Positions 27,727-36,888 of a stretch of 64,000 nucleotides of DNA are shown piece after piece. Within the stretch, counting starts at the first letter, position 1; every line of letters begins with the position of its first letter. Made by a program: the position numbers and the translations under genes. The notes under the pieces are model-generated. The model had not been told where the DNA came from, made no database searches, and saw only the letters and a program-made list of their open reading frames with translations. The stretch is from assembly GCF_007989625.1 (NCBI RefSeq), contig NZ_BJUK01000014.1, forward strand, positions 1 to 64,000, read 5' to 3'. The stretch comes from Bisbaumannia pacifica (GTDB lineage Bacteria > Pseudomonadota > Gammaproteobacteria > Pseudomonadales > Halomonadaceae).

Positions 27727-28824
27727 TCAGGCGTCGACCACGGTTAGCTGCATATAGGCGGTATTGAAGCGGCCGCTCTCCGGTACCATGCAGAGGATGC
27801 GCTCCCCGGGCCGGGGCTCGCGGGTGCGCAGGAACTCGTCGAGCATGATGAATAGCGAGGCACAGCCGGTATTGCCGCGCTCGTAGAGGTTGGTATACCA
27901 CTTCTCCTCCGGGATCATCGCCCCGGCCTGGGTCAGCATCTCGGCGATACGCCCGCGGAAGTGGTGGGAGGAGTAGTGGCAGAGCAGGTGATCGACCTCA
28001 TCGACCGCCACCCGCCCCTCGTCGATCAGCCGCAGCAGGCCATCCACCCCCAGCTTGACGATATTGTCGAGCAGCCGCACGTCCTGACGCAGCAGCAGGG
28101 CCCCGGCCGCCTCCGCCTCGGCGTAGGTGGCGAAATCCTGCCAGGTACGCCCATCGGGTGCCTGGCCCACGCTCATGCACAGCGGATAGGCATCGGCATG
28201 GGAGTAGCCGCGGATCCAGTCGATGCGCAGGCAGCGCCCGCGGGGTGCGGCCTCCAGCAACAGGGCCCCGGCGCCATCGGAGAGCATCCAGCGCAGGAAC
28301 TCGGCATCGAAGTCGGGCTCTGCCCCCGCCGCCTCGAAGCGGCTCGCCTTGAACAGCCGCGAGGCCAGCTCGCTGGCCACCACCAGGGCGCGGCGATGCT
28401 CGCCGGCGGCCAACGACAAAAAGGCGGTCTTCAGCGCCATCATGCTGCTGGAACAGATACCGTGGCTGGTGTGCAGCTCCACGTCGCCGAGCCCCAGCGC
28501 CGCCTGCACCTGGCTACCGAAGCCCGGCAGCACCAGGTCGCCCTGGCTGGTGGCCACGCTCAGCAGCCCCAGGTCGCGCCTGCCCAGCCCCGCCGCCGCC
28601 AGGCACTGCTCCCCCGCCCGGGCCGCCATCTCGGCGTTGCCGATGGTGGTGCGGTGCTCGGCGTCGATGGCGTAGTGGCGCCGCCGGATGCCATTGGCCT
28701 TGAGGATGCGCGCCTTGAGGCGGCTGGGCTTGCCATTGACCCGCCCCAACACCTCCTCGATCCGCTCGTTATCCACGGCCGGTCCCGGCAGGTGGTGGCC
28801 GCTGCGGGTGACATAGACACTCAT
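27727..28824 (-). CDS. 3-ketoacyl-ACP synthase III-like enzyme (StlD/DarB-like)
   Basis: A 365-residue thiolase-fold enzyme. The nucleophile Cys124 sits in SHGICSSSMMAL; the His is in LLCHYSSHHF and the Asn in YERGNTGCAS, completing the KASIII Cys-His-Asn triad. The N-terminus (LPGPAVDNERIEEVLGRVNG) recalls the StlD/DarB family that condenses acyl units in dialkylresorcinol synthesis. No DarA-like aromatase or dedicated ACP is nearby, so the product should differ. It overlaps the upstream membrane gene by four bases. Confidence 0.85.
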   Translation of the reverse strand: MSVYVTRSGHHLPGPAVDNERIEEVLGRVNGKPSRLKARILKANGIRRRHYAIDAEHRTTIGNAEMAARAGEQCLAAAGLGRRDLGLLSVATSQGDLVLPGFGSQVQAALGLGDVELHTSHGICSSSMMALKTAFLSLAAGEHRRALVVASELASRLFKASRFEAAGAEPDFDAEFLRWMLSDGAGALLLEAAPRGRCLRIDWIRGYSHADAYPLCMSVGQAPDGRTWQDFATYAEAEAAGALLLRQDVRLLDNIVKLGVDGLLRLIDEGRVAVDEVDHLLCHYSSHHFRGRIAEMLTQAGAMIPEEKWYTNLYERGNTGCASLFIMLDEFLRTREPRPGERILCMVPESGRFNTAYMQLTVVDA

Positions 28825-29387
28825 GATGACGTCCTCTGCTTGAGGGCATGACGCAGGCAGCGCAGGTTCTCCTCCAGATAGGGGAAGACACACAACAGCG
28901 CCATGAACCCGAGATAGAACGGCAGGTAGCCCTCGCCGCCATGGGGGCTGGCCAGGGGCTCCAGGCGCAGTTGGCCCTGCCAATCCAGTTGGATCAGCTC
29001 GAGCACCACCGGCCAGTTGATGATCAGGATCATCGCCAGCATATAAAACGGCAGCGTGGCCAGGTAGTTATGGGCATGCATCTCCCACAGGCTGATCTCG
29101 CGGCGCGGCGCCGCATAGTGCACGTCCCAATGCGCCACCAGCTCGTGGAGCATCCAGGCCACCAGGCAGATCAGCAGCACCAACACATTCACCCGGAACA
29201 GCAGGCACAGCAGGATGGGGATGCCCACCTGCAGGCCCATCAGCGAATGCATGAGCGACTCCTTGAGCCCCGAGGTGACCTCGATGCGCGTCGCCCGGTG
29301 ACAGCACCAATCGACGAAACCGGCGATGCCCCACAGGGGCAGGAAGAGGTAGAGCAACGCATTGATCAATAGCGACTGGGTATCCAT
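28821..29387 (-). CDS. Membrane protein with histidine clusters, first gene of the cluster
   Basis: A 188-residue protein with about five membrane helices (for example LLINALLYLFLPLWGIAGFV and IPILLCLLFRVNVLVLLICL). Between helices lie HELVAHWDVHY and EMHAHNYL. The spacing of His residues recalls the metal-binding boxes of membrane diiron hydroxylases and desaturases, but the family is not one I recognise. It starts the four-gene operon, whose promoter faces that of the TonB receptor. Confidence 0.6.
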   Translation of the reverse strand: MDTQSLLINALLYLFLPLWGIAGFVDWCCHRATRIEVTSGLKESLMHSLMGLQVGIPILLCLLFRVNVLVLLICLVAWMLHELVAHWDVHYAAPRREISLWEMHAHNYLATLPFYMLAMILIINWPVVLELIQLDWQGQLRLEPLASPHGGEGYLPFYLGFMALLCVFPYLEENLRCLRHALKQRTSS

Positions 29388-29541
29388 GTGACTCGTCTCG
29401 GCGATGGCTGAGGTTAAACATCCGTTTTAACAAACACTGTTCGATAACTATTCTAGCCGAGATCCCGGCGAACGCAAGGGGGAATCGGCGTCGTGCGCCC
29501 GAGGGCGACAATAAAGAATAAGGATCAATTGCAGATGCTTT

Positions 29542-29556
29542 TGATAAAAATTATCA
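29542..29556 (+). promoter_or_regulatory. Fur-box-like dyad before the TonB receptor
   Basis: TGATAA, three A, TTATCA: a perfect inverted repeat in an AT-rich stretch of an otherwise GC-rich region, matching the core of the Fur consensus. It lies about 75 bases before the receptor ATG, where Fur with iron would block transcription. Confidence 0.75.
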
Positions 29557-29631
29557 TTTGTTTGTTTCACGGCGTCACTCCCCGGCGCCGACGATGCTCA
29601 CAATTCATGACAAGCAAGGGATCCCCCTCCT

Positions 29632-31764
29632 ATGACACTCCCCGCCAAGCGTCCGCTTGCCTGGCTGGTGCCCGCCCTGCTGGGCGGCCTGCTTCCCGCT
29701 CCCGTCCTGGCCCAGGAGGCCGACAGCGCGGCCAACGCCGCGGCCCTCGAGGCCCTGGTGATCACCGCCACCCGTAACCAGCGCCAGGCCGACGACAGCT
29801 CCCAGCGCGTCACCATCATCGACCGCGAGCAGATCGAGCGGCAACTGGCGATCAGCGACGACCCCGGCCAAGTACTCAGCCAGCTGATCCCCTCCTACTC
29901 CCCCAGCCGCCAGAAGCTCTCCAACGCCGGTGAGTCCTTCCGCGGCCGCTCGCCGCTGTTCTTGATCGATGGCGTGCCTCAGACCAATCCGCTGCGCGAC
30001 AGCGCCCGGGACAGCTACACCATCGACCTGTCGATGGTCGAGCGCATCGAAGTGATCCACGGCGCCAGCGCCGAGCACGGCCTGGGGGCCACCGGCGGCA
30101 TCATCAACTTCGTCACCCGCCGTGCCGAGGCCGGCGAGCTCAACCAGCACGTCGGCCTCCAGCTGACCAGCGACGACGACTTCGAGTCGGAGGGCTTCGG
30201 CCACAAGCTGGACTACCGCCTCAGCGGTCAGACCGGCGACTGGGACTACCTGGTGGCGGCCAGCCGCCAGCAGCGCGGGGTCTTCTACGACGGCAACGAC
30301 CAGGTCGTCGGCATCGCCTACCCGGGGGAGCTGCAGGACTCCACCAGCTACGACCTCTTCGCCCGCCTCGGCTACTGGATCGACGACCACCAGAACCTGG
30401 AGGTCTCGGTCAATCACTTCGACCTGGAGGAAGGCGACGACTATGTGCCGGTCGCCGGCGACCGCGACGCCGGCATCCCCACTACCGCGCGTCCGGGCAC
30501 CCCAGACGGCGACCCCGGCTACAACCAGGTGACCACCGCCCGCCTGGCCTACGGGCACGACGACTGGTTCGGCAACCGCCTCGACGCCCAACTCTACCAC
30601 CAACGCTTCCGCGCCCAGTTCGCCACCACCCCCTACTTTCCCTACCAGGAGGGTGGCGAGAGCCGTTTCGACCAGACCCGCAACGCCTCCGACAAGCTGG
30701 GCGCCAAGTTCACCCTCTCCCGGGGCGGCCTGCTCAATGACCGCCTGACCCTGACCAGCGGCCTCGACCTGCTCCAGGACGAGACCACCCAGACGCTGGT
30801 GCATACCGGGCGCACCTATGTGCCGCAGAGCCAGTTCCGTAACCTGGCGGCCTTCCTGCAGGGCGACCTGGCGGTCACCGAGCGCTTGACCCTGAACGCC
30901 GGGGTGCGCCACGAGTACGCCCGCCTCGACGTGGACGACTTCGCCACCATCGACCGCAGCGACGTGACCCAGGACAAGGTCACCGTCGAAGGCGGCTCCC
31001 CCGACTTCGACGAGACCCTGTTCAACGCCGGTGCCACCTACCAGGCCAACGACTGGCTGCAGCTCTACGCCAACTACTCGGAAGGCTTCGGCATGCCCGA
31101 CGTGGGCCGGGTATTGCGCGGCATCGATCAGCCCGGCCAGAACATCGACGACCTGCTGCAGCTGCAGCCCATCGTCACCGACAACCGCGAGATCGGCGCC
31201 CGCTTCGACTGGGAGAACTACGGCCTGGAGCTGAGCTACTACGAGTCGAACTCCGACGTCGGCGAGCGTCTCGCCTACGACGCTGCCAGCGGCAGCTGGG
31301 TCGGCAACCGCGAGAAGACCGAGATCCAGGGCATCGAGGTGACCGGCGAGCTGCGCCTGGGCGATGCCCATGAGCTGCGCCTGACCTATACCCATGCCGA
31401 GGGCGAGTCGGACACCGATGGCGACGGCAGCGTCGACACCGAGCTGACCGGGCTCAATATCGCCCCGGACACCCTGCGCCTGGCCTGGAGCGCCGACTGG
31501 AACGAGCGCCTCTCCTCGCACCTGCAAGTCAGCCGCTACTTCGACCGCAGCGTCGACGACCCCGAGCTCGAGTTCGACGGCTATGGCCTGGTGGACGCCT
31601 CCCTGGCCTATCGCCTGCCCCAGGGGCGCCTCTCCCTGGGCGTCGAGAACCTCACCGACGAGCAGTACATCACCTACTACTCCCAGGCCGGACGGGCCAG
31701 CGACGACTACTACTTCGCCGGTCGCGGCCGCACCCTCACCCTGGGCTACCAGTTGGACTTCTAG
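29632..31764 (+). CDS. TonB-dependent ferric siderophore receptor
   Basis: A 710-residue outer-membrane receptor: signal peptide (cut after VLAQ), TonB box region (LEALVITATR, about 41-50), plug domain (QVLSQLIPSYSPSRQ, LIDGVPQTNPLRD, IEVIHGASAEHGLGATGGII) and a 22-strand-type barrel ending YQLDF. The C-terminal GVENLTDEQYITYYSQ is typical of hydroxamate/citrate-type receptors. The ligand is not deducible. It has its own Fur-like box and a terminator, and the matching ABC importer follows. Confidence 0.9.
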   Translation: MTLPAKRPLAWLVPALLGGLLPAPVLAQEADSAANAAALEALVITATRNQRQADDSSQRVTIIDREQIERQLAISDDPGQVLSQLIPSYSPSRQKLSNAGESFRGRSPLFLIDGVPQTNPLRDSARDSYTIDLSMVERIEVIHGASAEHGLGATGGIINFVTRRAEAGELNQHVGLQLTSDDDFESEGFGHKLDYRLSGQTGDWDYLVAASRQQRGVFYDGNDQVVGIAYPGELQDSTSYDLFARLGYWIDDHQNLEVSVNHFDLEEGDDYVPVAGDRDAGIPTTARPGTPDGDPGYNQVTTARLAYGHDDWFGNRLDAQLYHQRFRAQFATTPYFPYQEGGESRFDQTRNASDKLGAKFTLSRGGLLNDRLTLTSGLDLLQDETTQTLVHTGRTYVPQSQFRNLAAFLQGDLAVTERLTLNAGVRHEYARLDVDDFATIDRSDVTQDKVTVEGGSPDFDETLFNAGATYQANDWLQLYANYSEGFGMPDVGRVLRGIDQPGQNIDDLLQLQPIVTDNREIGARFDWENYGLELSYYESNSDVGERLAYDAASGSWVGNREKTEIQGIEVTGELRLGDAHELRLTYTHAEGESDTDGDGSVDTELTGLNIAPDTLRLAWSADWNERLSSHLQVSRYFDRSVDDPELEFDGYGLVDASLAYRLPQGRLSLGVENLTDEQYITYYSQAGRASDDYYFAGRGRTLTLGYQLDF

Positions 31765-31791
31765 GCCCCCGCCTTGCTAGCTCGCTCTTTA

Positions 31792-31817
31792 GCGGCGCCC
31801 CCGGGCGCCGCTTTTTT
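31792..31817 (+). terminator. Rho-independent terminator after the TonB receptor
   Basis: GCGGCGCCC, two-base loop, GGGCGCCGC, then six T. A textbook intrinsic terminator 28 bases past the stop codon. Confidence 0.92.
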
Positions 31818-31957
31818 ATGGCCGATTCCGGGCTTAACACCGACCAGCGGGAAGCCATGATATGGCATAGCACCAGCGATAGAGCAGAATAAAACAGGCT
31901 GCCGAGGGAGGGCTCCTTCGGCAGCCGCTCTCATAGCTGATTCGTGAACTACAGGGC

Positions 31958-32989
31958 TTAGCGCCAGCGATAGAGCAGATAGACCAGGAAGGGCGCGCCG
32001 ACGCCGGCGACGAAGATCCCCGCCGGCAGGTCCCGGGGCAGGAAGGCCAGCCGCCCCAGCAGGTCGGCGTAGAGCAGGATCAGGGCCCCGAGCAGCGCGC
32101 TGGCCGGCACCAGGCCCATATAACCCGGCGCTACCAGGCGCCGGGCGAGGTGCGGGGCCAGCAGGCCAATAAAGGCGAGCCCGCCGGCGAAGGCCACCGC
32201 CGCGCCACTCAGGGCCACCGCCAGCAGCAGCAGCGCCAAGCGGCTGCCGCGCACCGCCGTGCCCAGCCCGATGGCCATCTCGTCGCCCAGCGCCAGGACA
32301 TCCAGGCGTCGCGCCAGCCCCAGCGCCAGGGGCAGGCCGATCAGCGCCCAGGGGGCGAGTCCCGCCACCTCCCGCCACTGGGCGGCATAGAGGCTGCCGG
32401 TCAGCCACACATAGGCCTGCATCGCCGTGGTATCGGGGCTCAGCACCAACACCAGGGTGGTCGCCGCGCCCAGGGCGGCGCTGATGCCGATGCCGATCAG
32501 CACCAGCCGGGCCGGGCCGAGGCCGCGCCCGGTCAGGGCGACGATGCCCAGCGCCACCAGCAGTGCCCCGCCCAGGGCCACCGCCGGCAGCCAGGCCTCG
32601 CCCAGGACGCCGCCGCCCAGCGCCAGGAAGCTCACCGCCGCCAGCGAGGCCCCCCCGGTGATGCCGATCACATCCGGCGAGGCCAGGGGGTTGCGCACCA
32701 GGCCCTGCATCAGCAGGCCGGCGGTCCCCAGGCAGGTGCCCACCAGGATCGCCAGCAGCAGCCGCGGCAGGCGGATCTCGTGGACGATCAGGGCGATCTC
32801 GCTGCGCTCGGGGAACCACAGCGCCTGCCAGACCTGCGCCGAGGAGGTGGGCTGACTGCCCAGGCAGAGCGCGAGCCAGGCGCTGGCGAGCAGCGCCAGG
32901 CCCAGTCCCAGGGTCGCCGCCAGGGTGCGGCGTTGCAGGCGCCAGGCCAGGCGGCCGCCGGCGGCGCGTAACACGAGGGGAGCGGTCAT
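31958..32989 (-). CDS. FecCD-family siderophore ABC permease, second
   Basis: A 343-residue inner-membrane permease with about ten helices. Family pieces: VHEIRLPRLLLAILVGTCLG, NPLASPDVIGITGGASLAAV, WLTGSLYAAQWREV and GFIGLLAPHLAR-like AFIGLLAPHLARRL. It pairs with the next FecCD protein to form the channel for the ferric siderophore. It overlaps the upstream permease gene by four bases. Confidence 0.9.
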   Translation of the reverse strand: MTAPLVLRAAGGRLAWRLQRRTLAATLGLGLALLASAWLALCLGSQPTSSAQVWQALWFPERSEIALIVHEIRLPRLLLAILVGTCLGTAGLLMQGLVRNPLASPDVIGITGGASLAAVSFLALGGGVLGEAWLPAVALGGALLVALGIVALTGRGLGPARLVLIGIGISAALGAATTLVLVLSPDTTAMQAYVWLTGSLYAAQWREVAGLAPWALIGLPLALGLARRLDVLALGDEMAIGLGTAVRGSRLALLLLAVALSGAAVAFAGGLAFIGLLAPHLARRLVAPGYMGLVPASALLGALILLYADLLGRLAFLPRDLPAGIFVAGVGAPFLVYLLYRWR

Positions 32990-33990
32990 GGGCTGAGACT
33001 CCGGCGACGGGCGAGAACCAGGAAGAAGGGGGTGCCGAGCAGGGCCGTCATCACCCCCACCGGCACCTCCTGGGGCGGCATCAAGACGCGCGCCAGGGTA
33101 TCGGCGACCAGCAGCAGGCTGGCCCCCAGCAGGGCGCAGGCGGGCAGCACCCAGCGATGGTCGCGGCCGAACAGGGCCCGCGCCATATGCGGCACGATCA
33201 GCCCCACGAAGCCGATCATCCCGGCCACCGCCACCGCGCCCCCGGCCAGCACGATGACCGCCCCCCCGGCCAGCAGCTTGACCCGGCCGGTGCGCTGGCC
33301 CAACCCCTTGACCACCTCGTCGTCCAGCACCAGGAGGTTGAGCTGACGCACCAGCCACAGGCAGAGCACGGCGGCGCCGAGGAAGAACGGCAGCACCGGC
33401 GTCAGCGCCTCCAGGTCACGCCCCGCCACCGAGCCGGCCAGCCACAGCAGCAGGCTCTCGAAGCGTTCCTGATCGATGATCAGCAGGCCCTGGGCCAGGG
33501 AGACGAAGAGCGCGGTGACCGCCACCCCGGCCAGCACCACCCGCAGCGGGGAGAGGCCGCCGCCGCGCTGGCGGCCCAGCAGGGCGACCAGCAGCGCCGC
33601 CACCAGGGCGCCGAGGAAGGCCACCCAGACCAGCGCCAGCGGCGAGCTCAGAGCGAACAGGGTAGCGCCCACCACCACGAAGCACATGGCCCCGGCGTTG
33701 ATGCCGAGCAGGCTCGGCGAAGCCAAGGCGTTGCGGGTCAGGGTCTGCATCAGGGCACCGGCCACCGCCAGGCTGGCCCCCACCACAGCGGCGATCAGTG
33801 CCCGCGGCAGGCGCTCGGTGAGCAGGATCAACTGCGCCGTGGAGCCCGGGTCCGGGGCCAGCCAGGCCTCGGCCAGGAGGCTCGGGGCGAGCGCGGTGGC
33901 GCCCAGCAGCAGGCTGGCCAGGCCGGCGGCGAGCAACCCCAGCCCGCCCAGCAGCAGCCCCAGCAGCCTGGCGACGGGGGTGGTCAGCAT
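32986..33990 (-). CDS. FecCD-family siderophore ABC permease, first
   Basis: A 334-residue permease: LTERLPRALIAAVVGASLAV, NALASPSLLGINAGAMCFVV, WLAGSVAGRDLEAL and GFVGLIVPHMARALFG mark the FecCD family. It overlaps both neighbours, so binding protein and the two permeases form one message. I chose the ATG at 33990, the only start that gives the normal length. Confidence 0.9.
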   Translation of the reverse strand: MLTTPVARLLGLLLGGLGLLAAGLASLLLGATALAPSLLAEAWLAPDPGSTAQLILLTERLPRALIAAVVGASLAVAGALMQTLTRNALASPSLLGINAGAMCFVVVGATLFALSSPLALVWVAFLGALVAALLVALLGRQRGGGLSPLRVVLAGVAVTALFVSLAQGLLIIDQERFESLLLWLAGSVAGRDLEALTPVLPFFLGAAVLCLWLVRQLNLLVLDDEVVKGLGQRTGRVKLLAGGAVIVLAGGAVAVAGMIGFVGLIVPHMARALFGRDHRWVLPACALLGASLLLVADTLARVLMPPQEVPVGVMTALLGTPFFLVLARRRSLSP

Positions 33991-34964
33991 GACGCGTCCT
34001 CCCCGTCGCTCTCGAGGCCATAGTGAGCATAGAGCTCGTCGAGCAGGCGGTTGGCCGCCAGGATGCCGGCGCCCATGTTCCAGATCACCGGATCGACCCG
34101 GTAGACCCGGTCCCGCTCCACCGCCTCGAGGCTCCGCCACAGGGGGTGAGTCGTCCAGTCGCGATGCAGAGCCAGCACCGCCGGGTCGTCGCGCATAAAG
34201 ACGAAGATGGCATCGGCGTCCATGGCCGGCAGGCGCTCGCGGCTGACCAGCTTGACGCCCCAGCCGGAGCCGTCCTGGGCCGCGGGGCGCCGGAAGCCCA
34301 ACTGCTCGAGGACCCGCCAGGCGAAGCCGTCGTAGTAGATGCGTACATGGTCGCCGCGGAAGCTGACCACCGAGGCGCTCTGCGGCCAGTCGTCGCCCAG
34401 GTGGGCCGCGGCCCGGCAGCGAAAATCGCTGACCCGGCCCCGCCAGGCCGCGAGCAGCGCACGGGCCCTCGCCTCGCGGCCGCTGGCCTCTCCCAGCATC
34501 GTGAGCATCGTCTCGAAGTCGTAGGGGGTGTCGGCGATCAGGGTGGGGGCGATGCGCGACAGCAGCGGATAGGCCTGGGTATGGCGATAGCGGGCGCCGA
34601 CGATCAGCTCCGGCGCCAGCCCCGCCACCGCCTCCAGGTCCGGCTGAGTCTCCAGCCCCAGGTAGCCCACGTCCGCCGGCAGGGCATCGCGCAGGTAGCG
34701 GTACATGGGGCGCTCCAGCCAGGACTCCACCACCCCCACCGGTGTGAGCCCCAGCGCCAGGGCGGTATCGGTGGCCCCCTGGTAAAGGCTGACCAGGCGC
34801 TCGGGACGCCCCTCGATACGCGCCTCGCCCAGGGCATGGGCGACGTGTCGCACGGGCTCGGCGGCGTGGGCGGCCAGCGCCGGCCAGCAGGCCGCCAGCA
34901 GGCAGGAGATGCGGAGCAGCGAGGCGAGGCGGTTGGGCACGGCGACTTCCCGGACGATGGACAT
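33984..34964 (-). CDS. Periplasmic iron-siderophore-binding protein
   Basis: A 326-residue binding protein of the FecB/FepB group. It has a signal peptide (cut near ALAAHA-AE), then ERLVSLYQGATDTALALGLT, DLEAVAGLAPELIVGARYRH and YRVDPVIWNMGAGILAANRL. The start is uncertain: ATG at 34964 is used, a GTG eight codons later has a better ribosome site, and the open frame reaches 35015. It faces the ATPase gene across a Fur-like site. Confidence 0.85.
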   Translation of the reverse strand: MSIVREVAVPNRLASLLRISCLLAACWPALAAHAAEPVRHVAHALGEARIEGRPERLVSLYQGATDTALALGLTPVGVVESWLERPMYRYLRDALPADVGYLGLETQPDLEAVAGLAPELIVGARYRHTQAYPLLSRIAPTLIADTPYDFETMLTMLGEASGREARARALLAAWRGRVSDFRCRAAAHLGDDWPQSASVVSFRGDHVRIYYDGFAWRVLEQLGFRRPAAQDGSGWGVKLVSRERLPAMDADAIFVFMRDDPAVLALHRDWTTHPLWRSLEAVERDRVYRVDPVIWNMGAGILAANRLLDELYAHYGLESDGEDASC

Positions 34965-34994
34965 GAGCGGCGAGAAGATGACACAATCCCAAGT

Positions 34995-35013
34995 CATAAT
35001 ACAAACCATTATC
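34995..35013 (-). promoter_or_regulatory. Fur-box-like site between binding-protein and ATPase genes
   Basis: Read on the minus strand this is GATAATGGTTTGTATTATG, which agrees with the 19-base Fur consensus at about 13 positions, with ATAAT/ATTAT arms. It lies between the divergent importer genes, so one site could govern both. Confidence 0.6.
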
Positions 35014-35032
35014 AAAAGGAATCTTCCCGCGC

Positions 35033-35857
35033 ATGCCTGCCAGCCGCCTCGCCGGTGAATCCCTGACCGCCGGCTACGAGGGCCGCCGGGTCCTCGACGG
35101 CGTCGACTTCCGGGTCGAGGAGGGTCGCGTCACGGTGCTGCTAGGCCCCAACGGCAGCGGCAAGTCGACCCTGCTCAAGACCCTGGCCCGCACCCTGACC
35201 CCGGAGCGCGGCCGCGTGCTCCTCGACGGCCGGGAGATCCACCGCTACCGCACCCGTGAGGTCGCCCACCGCCTGGGCATCCTGCCCCAGAGCCCCGCCG
35301 CCCCGGAGGGCATGACGGTGCGCGAGCTGGTCGGCATGGGGCGCTTTCCTCACCAGCGGCTATGGCGGCAGTGGTCGACGGAAGACGAGCGGGCGGTCCA
35401 AGAGGCCATGGCCATCGCCCGGGTCGACGACTTCGCCAACCGCCCGGTGGACGCCCTCTCCGGCGGCCAACGCCAGCGCTGCTGGATCGCCATGGTGCTG
35501 GCCCAGGAGACCGACCTGATCCTGCTCGACGAGCCCACCACCTACCTCGATCTCAAGGTCCAGGTCGACCTGCTGGAACTGCTGGTGCGCCTGGCCCACG
35601 AGGGCGGCCGCACCCTGCTGGTGGTGCTCCACGACCTCAACCTGGCCGCCGCCTACGCCGATGTGCTGGTGATGATGCGCGACGGCCGCATCGAACACCA
35701 CGGTTCCCCCGAGGCGGTCTTCACCGCCGCTCACCTCAAGGCGGTCTTCGACCTGGACGCCGAGGTGATGCGCGCCCCGAGCACCGGCCGGCCGATCTGC
35801 GTGCCGTCCCTGGGGGCCGCCGCGATGCCCGGCCCGCGCCAGGAGGTCCCGGCATGA
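35033..35857 (+). CDS. Siderophore ABC transporter ATPase (FecE/FepC-like)
   Basis: A 274-residue ATPase: Walker A GPNGSGKST, signature LSGGQRQRCWIAMVLAQ, Walker B LILLDEPTTYLD, H-loop VVLHDLNLA. The spacing and the TTYLD form are typical of FepC/FecE-type importers. It is divergent from the permease operon but clearly belongs to it. Its stop overlaps the next gene. Confidence 0.92.
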   Translation: MPASRLAGESLTAGYEGRRVLDGVDFRVEEGRVTVLLGPNGSGKSTLLKTLARTLTPERGRVLLDGREIHRYRTREVAHRLGILPQSPAAPEGMTVRELVGMGRFPHQRLWRQWSTEDERAVQEAMAIARVDDFANRPVDALSGGQRQRCWIAMVLAQETDLILLDEPTTYLDLKVQVDLLELLVRLAHEGGRTLLVVLHDLNLAAAYADVLVMMRDGRIEHHGSPEAVFTAAHLKAVFDLDAEVMRAPSTGRPICVPSLGAAAMPGPRQEVPA

Positions 35858-36768
35858 GCGTGGTCCAACAATTCTGCGCCGTGGAGAGCGCCGCCCAGGG
35901 CGATCCCCTGGCCGGCAGCGGCGCCCATGCCGAGCGCAACCTGCTGCTGAGCTGGCCGCGCCCCAAATGGGGTCGCAACCTGCGCCGGGCTAACGACATG
36001 AGCGAGGCCCTGCTGGCCCGCCTCGACGCCCTGGCCGAGGGTGGCCGGCGGGTCAACCTGATCCATCGCCGCGACCAGCCCACGGACCATCACCGCCTCT
36101 ACCTGATGCCCGAGAATCGAGCGTTCGCGGTGCCTCGCGACGAACTCCCGGCGTTTCTCGATGCCTTCGATGCCGGCGACGACCTGACGGCCTGGGAAGG
36201 GCCGGCCCCCGCGGGGCCGCTGCTGCTGTGCTGCACCCACGGCAAGAAGGACAAGTGTTGCGCCAAGTTCGGCTATGCCGCCTACAAGGCCCTGGCTTCG
36301 GCCGTCGAGGCCCGCCCCGACCTGCCCTTCGAAGTCTGGGAGAGCACCCACCTGGGCGGCTGCCGCCTGGCCGCCAGCGCCCTGGTCTTCCCCGCCCTGC
36401 GCAAGTACGGGCGCATCCCCCCCGACGACGTCATCCCGTTGCTCGAGAGCGAGGCGGCGGGACGCCCCTACCTGCCCTGCTACCGGGGCGACTCGCGACT
36501 CGGCCCGCTGGAGCAGTGCGCCCAGGTGGCGGCGCTGGAGTGGCTGGCGGAGCGCGGCGAGCCCGCCACCGCGCTGGAGGTGGTCGGCGTCGAGGCGCGA
36601 AGCGAACGGGCCCGGGTCACCCTGGCCTGGCGCGGCCGGGACAGCGGCGAGGTGAGCGTCCGATGCGAATCCCGGGAACTGCTGCGCTTCGATACCTGCG
36701 CCGATATCGATGGTGACGGCCCCGGCCTCAGTCGCGTCTGGCAGGCCACCGCCATCGAGCCCCGCTAG
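35854..36768 (+). CDS. Sucrase/ferredoxin-like (Apd1-type) protein
   Basis: A 304-residue protein of the sucrase/ferredoxin-like family, related to thioredoxin-like [2Fe-2S] ferredoxins. Key residues: LLCCTHGKKDKCCAKFGY and WESTHLGGCRLAASALVF, a set of Cys and His that could hold the cluster. In yeast Apd1 the second motif uses His where this protein has Cys (GGC). It overlaps the siderophore ATPase gene by four bases, which points to reduction and release of iron from the imported siderophore; that role is inferred. Confidence 0.82.
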   Translation: MSVVQQFCAVESAAQGDPLAGSGAHAERNLLLSWPRPKWGRNLRRANDMSEALLARLDALAEGGRRVNLIHRRDQPTDHHRLYLMPENRAFAVPRDELPAFLDAFDAGDDLTAWEGPAPAGPLLLCCTHGKKDKCCAKFGYAAYKALASAVEARPDLPFEVWESTHLGGCRLAASALVFPALRKYGRIPPDDVIPLLESEAAGRPYLPCYRGDSRLGPLEQCAQVAALEWLAERGEPATALEVVGVEARSERARVTLAWRGRDSGEVSVRCESRELLRFDTCADIDGDGPGLSRVWQATAIEPR

Positions 36769-36888
36769 GCACCGCGAATTTTTTTGCTCCTGCCTGCATC
36801 CAGTCGTCGTCTCTTCGCGTAACCAGGAAGGCACCCATCCTTTGCCACCTCGATGGATGGGTCTTATCCGGATAGCAAGGAGAGAACC

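Noticed and set aside
29605-31527. 640-codon minus-strand open frame
   Set aside because: It lies wholly opposite the TonB receptor and reads as Gly/Val/Ala-rich composition without family motifs; a high-GC shadow.
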